64,000 nucleotides of DNA from Lachnospiraceae bacterium. GTDB taxonomy: Bacteria > Bacillota > Clostridia > Lachnospirales > Lachnospiraceae. The position numbers were made by a program, and so were the translations under genes. Location of the stretch: positions 124,001 to 188,000 of the forward strand of contig JAAWEK010000007.1 of assembly GCA_022794265.1 (NCBI GenBank), given 5' to 3'. The notes beneath the pieces are model-generated. The model searched no databases and was not told the DNA's origin. It saw only the letters and a list, made by a program, of their open reading frames with translations. This document shows, piece by piece, positions 55,135-63,905 of the stretch; the stretch's first letter is position 1; each line of letters begins with the position of its first letter.

Positions 55135-55959
55135 ATGAACGGACTGGCAGACGAAATTATAACAATGTTTCAATATGAATTTATGCAGAAGGCAATACTG
55201 GTAGGCGGTATCGTAGCATTGTGCGCTTCCCTGCTGGGGGTAATCCTTGTATTAAAACGCTATTCCATGATTGGCGACGGATTATCCCATGTGGGATTTG
55301 GCGCATTGTCTCTGGCCGTTGCCCTGAATGCGGCGCCCATGTCAGTGGCTATGCCTGTTGTGGTTATAGCGGCGTTTTTTTTGTTAAGACTTAGTGAAAA
55401 TGGAAAACTGAAAGGAGATTCGGCAATCGCACTGATATCCAGCAGTTCCATTGCCCTGGGGGTGATTATTAATGCCGCATCTGGCGGTACCAATATGGAT
55501 TTAAACAGTTATATGTTTGGAAGCGTACTGTCTATGACCGACAGTGATGTATATCTGAGTCTTGTACTTTCGGTTGTGGTTTTAGGTTTATTTGTTATTT
55601 TTTATAACAGAATTTTTGCCATTACCTTTGATGAAAGTTTTGCAAAGGCCACCGGAATACATACGGGATTTTACAATACCCTGCTGGCAGTTCTGACAGC
55701 GGTAACCATTGTGGTAGGAATGCGCATCATGGGTACCATGCTGATTTCCAGTCTGATTATTTTTCCGGCGCTGTCTTCCATGCGGATTTTTAAAAATTTT
55801 AAAACAGTAATCATCAGTTCGGCAGTTGTATCGGTGATTTGCTTTGTTGCCGGCCTCATTGCTTCTTATTTATATTCCATGCCTACCGGGGCCTGTATTG
55901 TAGTTACCAATCTGATGGTTTTCATTTTGTTTGCCATTATGGGAAAAGTGGTTGAATAG
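55135..55959 (+). CDS. znuB: Metal ABC transporter permease, ZnuB-like
   Basis: 274 residues with about eight hydrophobic segments. Family ABC-3 signatures: GDGLSHVGFGALSLAVA and GMRIMGTMLISSLIIFPALS. The ATG at 55135 follows TGGAGAT; the GTG at 55078 overlapping znuC is possible but would add 19 residues with no family match. Last gene of the transporter operon. Confidence 0.92.
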   Translation: MNGLADEIITMFQYEFMQKAILVGGIVALCASLLGVILVLKRYSMIGDGLSHVGFGALSLAVALNAAPMSVAMPVVVIAAFFLLRLSENGKLKGDSAIALISSSSIALGVIINAASGGTNMDLNSYMFGSVLSMTDSDVYLSLVLSVVVLGLFVIFYNRIFAITFDESFAKATGIHTGFYNTLLAVLTAVTIVVGMRIMGTMLISSLIIFPALSSMRIFKNFKTVIISSAVVSVICFVAGLIASYLYSMPTGACIVVTNLMVFILFAIMGKVVE

Positions 55960-56164
55960 TACATGAAGATGTTATAAAATAAAGATTGTTTGTAATTGTG
56001 TGACTATACATTTTTTGGGAAAGCATCGAAAATAAGAATAGTAATTTGCATGGACCAGGAATAAGAATGAATAGGAATGACGAGACAGAAGAAAATATAA
56101 CAGAGCGGACCCACATGGTTGAAGAGGAACAGATTTAAGAGACAGGATAGGAGATGATAATAAT

Positions 56165-57721
56165 ATGTTATCCGGAAATGATACGAATAACAGAGAGCGT
56201 CTGATAAACCGCATTATGGCAGGCGGCGGTATTTTAATCGCAGGATTTACGATTTTTTATGCTATTACTTTTTATGGGCTGTTTTCTGGCGGTAAGGAGG
56301 CAAATGCTTCTGAGACCACAGAAGTAATGGAAACCCAGCCGGAGACCACCACGGAAGATGATACAAATTATACTTTGTTTGAGTCTCCGTATTCGGATGA
56401 ACAGATACCAGAGGCTGTGAAAACACTGCTGAATCAGGCGGTTCTGGGGGAATCTGTGGTTACCGGAATCATGCCTGTGGATAATAAAATTTCATCCGTT
56501 TTCCGTTCCACAATGGGAAAAAATATGACACAGTATGAGAAGGTAAGAAATGCATATGATTATATGTTGTATAATTTTCGTCTGAATGATGATTCGGGCA
56601 GTCCGGACGAAGAGGAAATAAATGCTTTATGTGAAGGGATTTCTTTTAAATCCAGATTTGATATGCAGACGGCATACCGGACCCAACGGCTTTTACAGAA
56701 TTTTTCAGGACCTTCCGGTGACTATGGGGCTGCATTTGCCCTGCTTCTTCGGAAAATGGGATTGGAAGCCTATTATATAGATGACGTAACAGAAATTTCC
56801 GATGGGTCCCGGGAGCATGGATATACTGCGGTTCTGATTGATGGGGAATATTATATCTTTGACGTGTATGCGGAGAAAAAACAAATGGAAAATAGTACAG
56901 GGGGAGAGAAGGAAAATCCGGATTACACATATTTTTGTGCCGGAGTAAGGACTTTGGGAAATGGGTATGTTCTTGCAGATGTTAAGGCGGCTGTAGCGAA
57001 ATTCGAAAGCTTTGCCACCCTGCCACTCATGAACTTTGAGGCAATGATATCCAATAAATCCCATTCGGTTTACGGCAGTGTGGAACATCATTCTTCTTCT
57101 TATTCGGATGGAAATTCGGATATGGCGGAAGGGGAACTTTATGTATCGTCAGGAGATACCGTTAATCTGGCAGGAACTGTCAGTTCTACCGGCGCAGAGA
57201 ATGTCTGGAAGCTGACGGCTAAAATCTTTGACAGCAATATGAATTATCTGGATGAGAAGGAAATCTACAATCAGACCACTTCCTCAGCTTATAACGAGGT
57301 ATCCTATACGGCATCGGAGGGAAGGTATGTACAACTGTATTACTCCGTAACAGATATCTATGGAAGAACCTGTGTGATTACACATATATTTAAAATTTGG
57401 ACGGCAGATGATTATACCACGAGACCGGAGACGGAACCTGCTACTGATGAGCCGGCAACGGAACCGCAGACAGAACCATTTTCCGGGGATGTAACGGAAC
57501 CGACGGTCCGGCCAGAACCAGAACAGACAACAGAACCAGAAACAGAGAAGCAGACAACAACCAAAGAACCGGAACCGGAAACTTCTTCCAGTGAGGAAGA
57601 AACCACGGAAGAACAAACAGAATCCATAACAGATGAGACAGTGGATGGGGAAGAAACCGAGACGACTTCCCAGGATGGTTCGGAGCCTGGGGAAGAAAGG
57701 TCAACGGAGTCAGAAGAGTAG
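56165..57721 (+). CDS. Membrane-anchored transglutaminase-like protein, Cys apparently lost
   Basis: 518 residues. An N-terminal membrane segment (about 18-42) is followed by a short Thr/Glu spacer and a transglutaminase-like domain (about 110-260). The usual His and Asp are visible (EHGYTAVLIDGEYYIFDVY), but the position of the nucleophilic Cys reads SGDYGAAFALLLRKMG, so the domain may be non-catalytic. A beta-rich domain follows (about 310-415), then a long Glu/Thr/Pro-rich C-terminal tail (about 420-518). No sorting signal. It may span the wall and bind peptides or polymers. It lies just before an ABC-F gene with an 18-base gap. Confidence 0.75.
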   Translation: MLSGNDTNNRERLINRIMAGGGILIAGFTIFYAITFYGLFSGGKEANASETTEVMETQPETTTEDDTNYTLFESPYSDEQIPEAVKTLLNQAVLGESVVTGIMPVDNKISSVFRSTMGKNMTQYEKVRNAYDYMLYNFRLNDDSGSPDEEEINALCEGISFKSRFDMQTAYRTQRLLQNFSGPSGDYGAAFALLLRKMGLEAYYIDDVTEISDGSREHGYTAVLIDGEYYIFDVYAEKKQMENSTGGEKENPDYTYFCAGVRTLGNGYVLADVKAAVAKFESFATLPLMNFEAMISNKSHSVYGSVEHHSSSYSDGNSDMAEGELYVSSGDTVNLAGTVSSTGAENVWKLTAKIFDSNMNYLDEKEIYNQTTSSAYNEVSYTASEGRYVQLYYSVTDIYGRTCVITHIFKIWTADDYTTRPETEPATDEPATEPQTEPFSGDVTEPTVRPEPEQTTEPETEKQTTTKEPEPETSSSEEETTEEQTESITDETVDGEETETTSQDGSEPGEERSTESEE

Positions 57722-57739
57722 AAAGGATAAAATACGGAG

Positions 57740-59296
57740 ATGATATTAAATGTAACAAATCTGAGTCATGGGTTTGGTGACAGAGCTATATTTAATCATG
57801 TATCCTTCCGGCTGTTAAAAGGAGAGCATATCGGTTTAGTCGGAGCAAACGGAGAAGGAAAATCCACGTTTATGAATATCGTGACTGGAAATTTAATGCC
57901 AGACGAAGGAACCGTGGAGTGGAATAAAAATGTAAGAGTCGGCTATCTGGACCAGCATGCAGTGCTGGAACAGGGAATGACCATCGGCAGTGTGCTGAAA
58001 TCGGCATTTGCCAGTCTGTTTGATATGGAACAGCGTATGAATGAAATCTGTGATAAGCTGGGTGAGGCCGGAGAATCGGAAATGACAGAAATGATGGAGG
58101 AACTTGGAACTATTCAGGATATTCTGACCAACCATGATTTTTACATTATCGATGCAAAAGTGGAAGAAGTGGCGAGAGCGCTGGGACTGCTGGAACTATC
58201 GTTAGACCATGATGTCATGGATTTAAGCGGTGGACAGAGAACCAAGGTACTGCTTGGAAAACTTCTGCTGGAAAAACCGGATATCCTGTTACTGGACGAG
58301 CCTACCAACTATCTGGATGCCAGTCATATTGAATGGCTGAAACGTTATCTGCAGGAATACGAAAATGCATTTATTTTGATTTCCCATGATATTCCGTTTT
58401 TAAATAGTGTAGTCAACATTATTTATCATATGGATAATCAGGAATTGAACCGTTATGTGGGAGATTACGATAAGTTTCTGGAAGTATATGAAATGAAAAA
58501 AGCCCAGCTGGAGGCGGCATATAAGCGGCAGCAGCAGGAAATAGATGACTTGAAAGACTTTGTGGCAAGGAATAAGGCAAGGGTATCTACCAGAAACATG
58601 GCGATGTCCAGACAAAAGAAACTGGATAAAATGGATGTCATTGAACTGAAACGGGAGAAGCCGAAGCCGGAATTTCATTTTATTAACGCCAGAGCCGCCG
58701 GAAAGGTTTTATTTGAAACAACAGATCTGGTAATCGGTTATGACCGGAATGTCCCATTGTCCAAACCTATTAATCTTCGCATGGAGCGGGGAGAAAAGAT
58801 TGCTCTGGTGGGGACAAACGGAATTGGAAAAACCACATTTTTAAAGAGTGTTCTGGGGCTGATTCCTGCTCTGGAGGGAAAAGTGAATCTGGGGGATTAC
58901 TTAAGCATTGGGTATTTTGAACAGGAAATACAGCCGGGAAACAATACCTGTATTGAGGAAATCTGGGAGGAGTTTCCTTCCATGTCCCAGTATGAAGTGC
59001 GTTCTGCACTGGCGAAATGCGGACTTACCACCAAACATATCGAGAGTATGGTTCGGGTATTAAGCGGCGGAGAACAGGCGAAGGTGCGGTTGTGTAAACT
59101 TTTAAACCGGGAAACCAATATTCTGCTGTTAGACGAACCTACCAATCATTTGGATGTGGATGCCAAGGAAGAATTAAAACGGGCATTGCAGGAATATAAG
59201 GGAGCTGTGCTTTTAGTCTGTCATGAGCCTGAGTTCTATGAAGGTCTGGCAGATAAGGTTTGGAATCTGGAGGAATTTTCAAGGCTGACGTTATAA
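57740..59296 (+). CDS. ABC-F family ATPase
   Basis: 518 residues with two ATPase domains and no membrane part. Domain 1: Walker A GANGEGKSTF, signature LSGGQRTKVLL, Walker B ILLLDEPTNYLD. Domain 2: GTNGIGKTTFL, LSGGEQAKVRL, ILLLDEPTNHLD. The linker is rich in Lys/Arg/Gln (QLEAAYKRQQQEIDDLKDF). ABC-F proteins act on the ribosome E site in translation control or drug resistance; the housekeeping YkpA/YbiT-like type is more likely. The subclass cannot be fixed by eye. Confidence 0.93.
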   Translation: MILNVTNLSHGFGDRAIFNHVSFRLLKGEHIGLVGANGEGKSTFMNIVTGNLMPDEGTVEWNKNVRVGYLDQHAVLEQGMTIGSVLKSAFASLFDMEQRMNEICDKLGEAGESEMTEMMEELGTIQDILTNHDFYIIDAKVEEVARALGLLELSLDHDVMDLSGGQRTKVLLGKLLLEKPDILLLDEPTNYLDASHIEWLKRYLQEYENAFILISHDIPFLNSVVNIIYHMDNQELNRYVGDYDKFLEVYEMKKAQLEAAYKRQQQEIDDLKDFVARNKARVSTRNMAMSRQKKLDKMDVIELKREKPKPEFHFINARAAGKVLFETTDLVIGYDRNVPLSKPINLRMERGEKIALVGTNGIGKTTFLKSVLGLIPALEGKVNLGDYLSIGYFEQEIQPGNNTCIEEIWEEFPSMSQYEVRSALAKCGLTTKHIESMVRVLSGGEQAKVRLCKLLNRETNILLLDEPTNHLDVDAKEELKRALQEYKGAVLLVCHEPEFYEGLADKVWNLEEFSRLTL

Positions 59297-59314
59297 AAGG
59301 AATGAAACAGTGTT

Positions 59315-60223
59315 ATGATGGAACGATGCAATCTCTGTCCCAGAAACTGTAATGCGGACAGAACGAGTACAACCGGATACTGCAAGGCCGGTACCGGAAT
59401 CAGGGTGGCGAGAGCCGCCCTTCATTTTATGGAAGAACCCTGTATCAGCGGTAAGACAGGCAGCGGAACGGTGTTTTTCAGCGGCTGTAATCTGAGATGC
59501 GTGTATTGTCAGAATTATACCATATCCCACGAAAATTTTGGAAAAGAGATATCTGTGGAAAGACTGGCAGAGATTTTTCTGGAACTACAGGAACAGGGGG
59601 CTGTGAATATAAATCTGGTGACGGGAGTTATGTATGTGCCCTGGATTCTTCGGGCTCTTGACAGGGTAAAGGGGCAGCTTCGGATACCTGTGGTCTACAA
59701 CAGCGGCGGCTATGAGTCAACGGAAACCCTGCGTATGCTGGAAGGATATGTGGACATCTATCTTACGGATATAAAATATTATCAGGAGGATTTGGCAATC
59801 CGGTATTCGGCAGCACCTGGATATTTTTTCCATGGGTTTGCGGCGGCAGAGGAAATGATACGGCAGAGGGGAAAACCAGAGTTTTATGATAATGCTTCTT
59901 TTGATGATGAAACGGCAGTATTAAAATCGGGAGTTATTATCAGACATTTGGTGCTTCCGGGAATGAGACAGGATTCCATTGCATTGTTGCAGCATCTGTC
60001 AAGGAATTTAAACCGGGAGGATTATATCCTGAGTCTGATGAGCCAGTTTACACCCTGTTACAGATGTACGGAATATAAAGAAATTAACCGGAGGGTGACC
60101 AGTTTTGAATATGATTCGGTAATAAACAAGGCATTAGAGCTGGGACTTGACAGGACCTATATTCAGGATAGAAACAGCGCAGGAGAGGAATATACGCCGT
60201 CTTTTTGCCTGGAGGGCTGTTAA
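59315..60223 (+). CDS. Radical SAM protein, PflX-like (COG1313)
   Basis: 302 residues. N-terminal Cys motif CNLCPRNC, then TGYCKAG, then the radical SAM cluster motif CxxxCxxC in SGCNLRCVYCQNY. The pattern matches the uncharacterised PflX/AmmeMemoRadiSam-related family, which resembles glycyl-radical-enzyme activases. No glycyl radical enzyme is adjacent, so the target is unknown. The tail is Cys-containing (LEGC). It starts 18 bases after the ABC-F stop and probably shares its transcript. Confidence 0.88.
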   Translation: MMERCNLCPRNCNADRTSTTGYCKAGTGIRVARAALHFMEEPCISGKTGSGTVFFSGCNLRCVYCQNYTISHENFGKEISVERLAEIFLELQEQGAVNINLVTGVMYVPWILRALDRVKGQLRIPVVYNSGGYESTETLRMLEGYVDIYLTDIKYYQEDLAIRYSAAPGYFFHGFAAAEEMIRQRGKPEFYDNASFDDETAVLKSGVIIRHLVLPGMRQDSIALLQHLSRNLNREDYILSLMSQFTPCYRCTEYKEINRRVTSFEYDSVINKALELGLDRTYIQDRNSAGEEYTPSFCLEGC

Positions 60224-60407
60224 ATACTTGACAAATTGGATATAATATATTAGAACTGCATTATACGGAATTTAGATATGGAAATTTTGTATGACCCTAC
60301 TGGTGAAAAGTATTACTACATAAAATCGGGGTATCTGTGGAAAAGTGTTTTTGATTGCAGCAGGAGATTAAGCGATAAGAAATGAAATAAGAAAGGTGGT
60401 TACGTCT

Positions 60408-61781
60408 ATGGAACGAAAAAACGTTTGGACATCATATTCGGAGAAAGAGCTGGAGGAACTGGAGCAGTTAAATTCTGAGTATAAGGAATTTCTGAACAGA
60501 GGTAAAACAGAGCGGGAATGTGCGGCTGTCACCATTGAGATGGCAAAGGCAGCAGGATATAAGGATTTAGCGGATATTATTCAGAAAGATAAAAAATTAA
60601 AAGCAGGCGATAAAGTGTATGCGGTTTGCATGAATAAAACCCTTGCTTTATTTATAATCGGAAAAAAGAAAATTGAAAACGGAATGAATATTTTAGGTGC
60701 CCATATCGATTCCCCGCGTCTGGATATTAAACAGAATCCTTTGTTTGAAGACAGTGAGCTTGCATATCTGGATACTCATTATTACGGCGGAATCAAGAAA
60801 TACCAGTGGGTAACCATTCCGCTTGCTATTCATGGTGTGGTGGCGAAGAAAAACGGAGAGATTGTGGAAGTTGTAATTGGAGAAGATGAGAAGGATCCTG
60901 TGGTATTTATTTCCGACCTGCTGATACATCTGGCGGGAGGGCAGCTTGAAAAAAAAGGCGCAAAACTTATCGAAGGTGAGGATTTAAATATTATCGTTGG
61001 AAACCGTCCGTTGGAAGGCGAAGAAAAGAATGCGGTCACAGCCAATATTTTAAAGCTTCTGAAAGCAAAATATGATATAGAGGAAGAAGATTTTATATCG
61101 GCAGAATTGGAGGTGGTACCGGCTGGGAAAGCCAGGGATGCCGGACTGGATTCCAGTATGGTGCTGTCTTACGGTCACGATGACCGGGTGTGTGCATTTA
61201 CTTCCCTGGCAGCATTTTTAAGTTTAAAAAAGGCGGATACCACGGCATGTCTGCTTCTGGTGGATAAAGAGGAAATCGGCAGTGTGGGTGCAACGGGTAT
61301 GCAGTCTAAGTTTTTTGAAAACACTGTGGCGGAAGTGCTGGACCGGATGGGCGTCTATTCCGAACTGACGCTGAGAAGAACTCTGGCAAATTCCAGAATG
61401 TTATCTTCAGATGTAAGTGCCGCTTTTGACCCAACCTTTGCCGCTTCTTTTGAGAAGAAAAACGCCGCTTATTTTTCCAAAGGAATTGTGCTGAACAAGT
61501 TTACCGGCAGCCGGGGAAAATCCGGATCCAATGATGCCAATGCGGAATACATTGCGGAACTGAGAAAGATTTTTGATGAGCATAAAGTGAATTATCAGAC
61601 CGCCGAGCTGGGCAAAGTGGATGAAGGCGGTGGCGGTACCATTGCTTATATTCTTGCATTGTATGGAATGAATGTGATAGATAGCGGCGTAGCGGTGCTG
61701 AATATGCATGCGCCGTACGAAGTGGTAAGCAAAGCAGATGTGTATGAGGCATTAAAAGGGTATCGGGCATTTTTGAAATAA
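60408..61781 (+). CDS. M18 family aminopeptidase
   Basis: 457 residues. Two-metal aminopeptidase of the aspartyl/general aminopeptidase I family. Metal and catalytic residues appear in LGAHIDSPRLD, GHDDRVCAF, DKEEIGSVGATG and NMHAPYEVVS. Cytoplasmic; removes N-terminal residues from peptides. ATG 60408 lies 9 bases after GAAAGGTGG; the GTG at 60396 overlaps that site and is rejected. Confidence 0.94.
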   Translation: MERKNVWTSYSEKELEELEQLNSEYKEFLNRGKTERECAAVTIEMAKAAGYKDLADIIQKDKKLKAGDKVYAVCMNKTLALFIIGKKKIENGMNILGAHIDSPRLDIKQNPLFEDSELAYLDTHYYGGIKKYQWVTIPLAIHGVVAKKNGEIVEVVIGEDEKDPVVFISDLLIHLAGGQLEKKGAKLIEGEDLNIIVGNRPLEGEEKNAVTANILKLLKAKYDIEEEDFISAELEVVPAGKARDAGLDSSMVLSYGHDDRVCAFTSLAAFLSLKKADTTACLLLVDKEEIGSVGATGMQSKFFENTVAEVLDRMGVYSELTLRRTLANSRMLSSDVSAAFDPTFAASFEKKNAAYFSKGIVLNKFTGSRGKSGSNDANAEYIAELRKIFDEHKVNYQTAELGKVDEGGGGTIAYILALYGMNVIDSGVAVLNMHAPYEVVSKADVYEALKGYRAFLK

Positions 61782-61805
61782 GGAATCATAATACTATATC
61801 AGGAT

Positions 61806-61845
61806 AAAAAAGAGATTGCTGCAGTTTTGTGGCAGCTCTTTTTTT
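61806..61845 (+). terminator. Terminator after the aminopeptidase
   Basis: AAAAAGAG...GCTGC / GCAGCTCTTTTTTT stem with a small bulge and T run. Confidence 0.8.
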
Positions 61846-61976
61846 GATATCAATTATGTTCTATAGTGCAAGGAAATGAAGTGAAAATCGTACTAATTAT
61901 ATGAAACCGGTTAAGAGTTATTTTAAAGATTGATTGTATGATACACGGACTGTCTGTGTGATTTGGAGGTGTATAA

Positions 61977-62540
61977 ATGGAAGACAGCAATATTATTGCA
62001 TTATTTTTTGAACGTTCGGAACATGCAATAAAAGAAACAGAAATCAAGTATGGAAAACTGATTCGGAGCATAGCCTTTCGAATTTTAAAACATCCGGCGG
62101 ATACGGAAGAATGTGAAAATGACACTTATATGGGAATGTGGACTTCCATTCCTCCTGTCTGTCCCGGAAATCTGAAAGCTTATGCCGCAAAGACCGCACG
62201 GAATCAGGCGTTAAAGAAATACAGGTTCCAGCATGCAGAGAAAAGGAATCCGGAGGTAACAGTATCTCTCAGTGAACTGGAGGAACAGCTGTCAGATGGA
62301 ATGAACAGCCTGGAAAAATCTTTGTTTGAAGACAGGGAACTTGCCGATATCATTAATTCCTTTCTGGCAGATTTAAAACCGGGAACAAGACAGGTATTTA
62401 TGTTACGGTACTGGTACTTCTTATCCATAAAGGAAATTATGTCTGAGTGTGGTATGAGTAAAAGCAAAGTGGAATCCATATTATTTCGGACCAGATGCAG
62501 ATTAAAAGAGTATCTGGAGAGGGTATGGAGAGTAAAATAA
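61977..62540 (+). CDS. ECF-type RNA polymerase sigma factor
   Basis: 187 residues. Region 2 at about 15-80 (KLIRSIAFRILKHPADTEEC, NDTYMGMWTSIPP) and region 4 at about 120-180 (GTRQVFMLRYWYFLSIKEIM, SKSKVESILFRTRCRLKEYL). No extra C-terminal domain. The 138-base space to the next gene holds a hairpin and a short reading frame. The downstream membrane protein is its likely anti-sigma factor. Confidence 0.93.
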   Translation: MEDSNIIALFFERSEHAIKETEIKYGKLIRSIAFRILKHPADTEECENDTYMGMWTSIPPVCPGNLKAYAAKTARNQALKKYRFQHAEKRNPEVTVSLSELEEQLSDGMNSLEKSLFEDRELADIINSFLADLKPGTRQVFMLRYWYFLSIKEIMSECGMSKSKVESILFRTRCRLKEYLERVWRVK

Positions 62541-62564
62541 GGAATCAGCAATTAATTTTTAAAA

Positions 62565-62605
62565 GATTGCGAAACTTCTGACCTGTAACCATAAGTTTCG
62601 CAATT
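62565..62605 (+). repeat. GAAACT/AGTTTC hairpin between sigma and anti-sigma genes
   Basis: ATTGCGAAACTT (62566-62577) pairs perfectly with AAGTTTCGCAAT (62593-62604) around a 15-base loop; G62565 and T62605 can add a G-T. Followed, as at ribH, by a purine-rich stretch and GAAAGGAAA. It could attenuate transcription or alter translation of the anti-sigma gene. Confidence 0.75.
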
Positions 62606-62635
62606 GCCTACGATTATTTTAAAAAGAAAGGAAAA

Positions 62636-62686
62636 ATGCGGCACACCGGTAGGAATGGTGCAGGCATGGGAAAAGATTATGAATAA
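62636..62686 (+). CDS. Possible 16-residue leader peptide of the anti-sigma gene
   Basis: ATG at 62636 stands 4 bases after GAAAGG (62626-62631), and the 16 codons end at TAA 62684-62686, overlapping the anti-sigma ATG (62679) by 8 bases in another frame. This layout is typical of translational coupling. It could equally be chance, with GAAAGG serving the ATG at 62679 across the small GCAC/GTGC hairpin. Confidence 0.3.
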   Translation: MRHTGRNGAGMGKDYE

Positions 62687-63905
62687 AAATGATATTAACC
62701 GTATGCTGGAGTTGATAGATGAAAAATATATAATTGAAACAGAGCCGGGAAAAAAACATATGAAAACAGGATGGACAGGAGGCATGAAAAGTGTTTTGGC
62801 GGCTGCCCTTCTGTTTCTGGTATTTGGAGCGACCTGTCTGGCAGCAGACCGTTTGTTTCTGACTCAGAAGGAGGAGAAAGAACCGGGAAGTGATTTGGAA
62901 CAGATTGTAAAAGAGGAAAGGGAGACAACGGAAGAATCTGACCAAAAGGAAACGGAACATCAGGATATGAACCAGAAGTATGCATCTATTTTTAAAACGG
63001 CAGAAAAAAAGGAAACCCTCAGTCAGGATATTACACTGCAGGCCGGCGGTGTGGAATACCGGTTTGATACAATTAAAGATTTAACGGAACTGCCCTTTGA
63101 AAGCTGGGGGTTTCAGGAGGGAAGAGCATGTGTATATTGTAACGAAACAGGAACACCGGAAAATATGTTTTTTTGTCTGAATGATAATGAAAAGTATAAA
63201 AGTATATTGATTACTGTATTCGGAAGCGGTAATTTTTATTCCTGTTATAAAATAGATGAGGGTGATTCGGTTGACTGGAACGGAATTCAGGTGTTTGGAT
63301 ATGAATCTGCTGTGGAGACAGATAATGGAACATTACCAGAGCTATCCCTGTATTTCAGGGTAAACGGAACCGGATACAGTATAGAATGTTCAGGTATGGA
63401 TTACGGGGAAGCAGGCAGAATCCTGGATGAAATTATAGGAGGTGCACTGTCACCGGATGGCTTTGATATTTCCAAAGGAATAAAGGTTAAAAAGGAGTAT
63501 AAAGATATTTCCCTTGCAGAGGCAGGAAAACTGCCGGCTTTTCAGGATTTCATGACAGACTTAACCAAAATAAACGATATGGCGCTGAGGGACTATCAAT
63601 GTAACTATTCAATAGGATATGAAAATGATATGGCTGTATGGGAAAATCTGTGGATGGAATACTGGAACGGTGCATATGACTATATTGACATAACATATGG
63701 GACAGTTGATTTCGTTGGCAAAACGAATACAGTAAGAGTGTCGGAACTGACACCGGAGTGTGTGGGGAAATATAAATATCCGTCGGATGTAGAGGGAAAT
63801 CACTGGTATTCGTTTACAGTGGATTTAGGAAACGGATATATCAGTATTTCGGCTAACTGCAGGGAAGAGGAGCTGTGGGAGTTTCTTGAGAGTATAAAGA
63901 GATAA
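62679..63905 (+). CDS. Probable membrane anti-sigma factor
   Basis: 408 residues. A short cytoplasmic N-terminus (MNKNDINRMLELIDEKYI) precedes one membrane helix (about 37-58), followed by an acidic linker (EERETTEESDQKETEHQD) and an external domain of about 300 residues in two beta-rich halves that I do not recognise. Position directly after an ECF sigma gene and this topology are those of anti-sigma regulators that hold the sigma factor at the membrane, but no ZAS (HxxxCxxC) motif is present. Start 62679 was chosen over the TTG 62604 and ATG 62655, which lie within the hairpin-bearing leader. Confidence 0.7.
   Translation: MNKNDINRMLELIDEKYIIETEPGKKHMKTGWTGGMKSVLAAALLFLVFGATCLAADRLFLTQKEEKEPGSDLEQIVKEERETTEESDQKETEHQDMNQKYASIFKTAEKKETLSQDITLQAGGVEYRFDTIKDLTELPFESWGFQEGRACVYCNETGTPENMFFCLNDNEKYKSILITVFGSGNFYSCYKIDEGDSVDWNGIQVFGYESAVETDNGTLPELSLYFRVNGTGYSIECSGMDYGEAGRILDEIIGGALSPDGFDISKGIKVKKEYKDISLAEAGKLPAFQDFMTDLTKINDMALRDYQCNYSIGYENDMAVWENLWMEYWNGAYDYIDITYGTVDFVGKTNTVRVSELTPECVGKYKYPSDVEGNHWYSFTVDLGNGYISISANCREEELWEFLESIKR

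Noticed and set aside
55960-56164. Possible small gene or RNA between znuB and the transglutaminase-like gene
   Set aside because: No start with a good site, no strong hairpin and no repeat was found.
60228-60246. TTGACA and TATAAT before the aminopeptidase gene
   Set aside because: The boxes are only 7 bases apart, so they cannot form one promoter.
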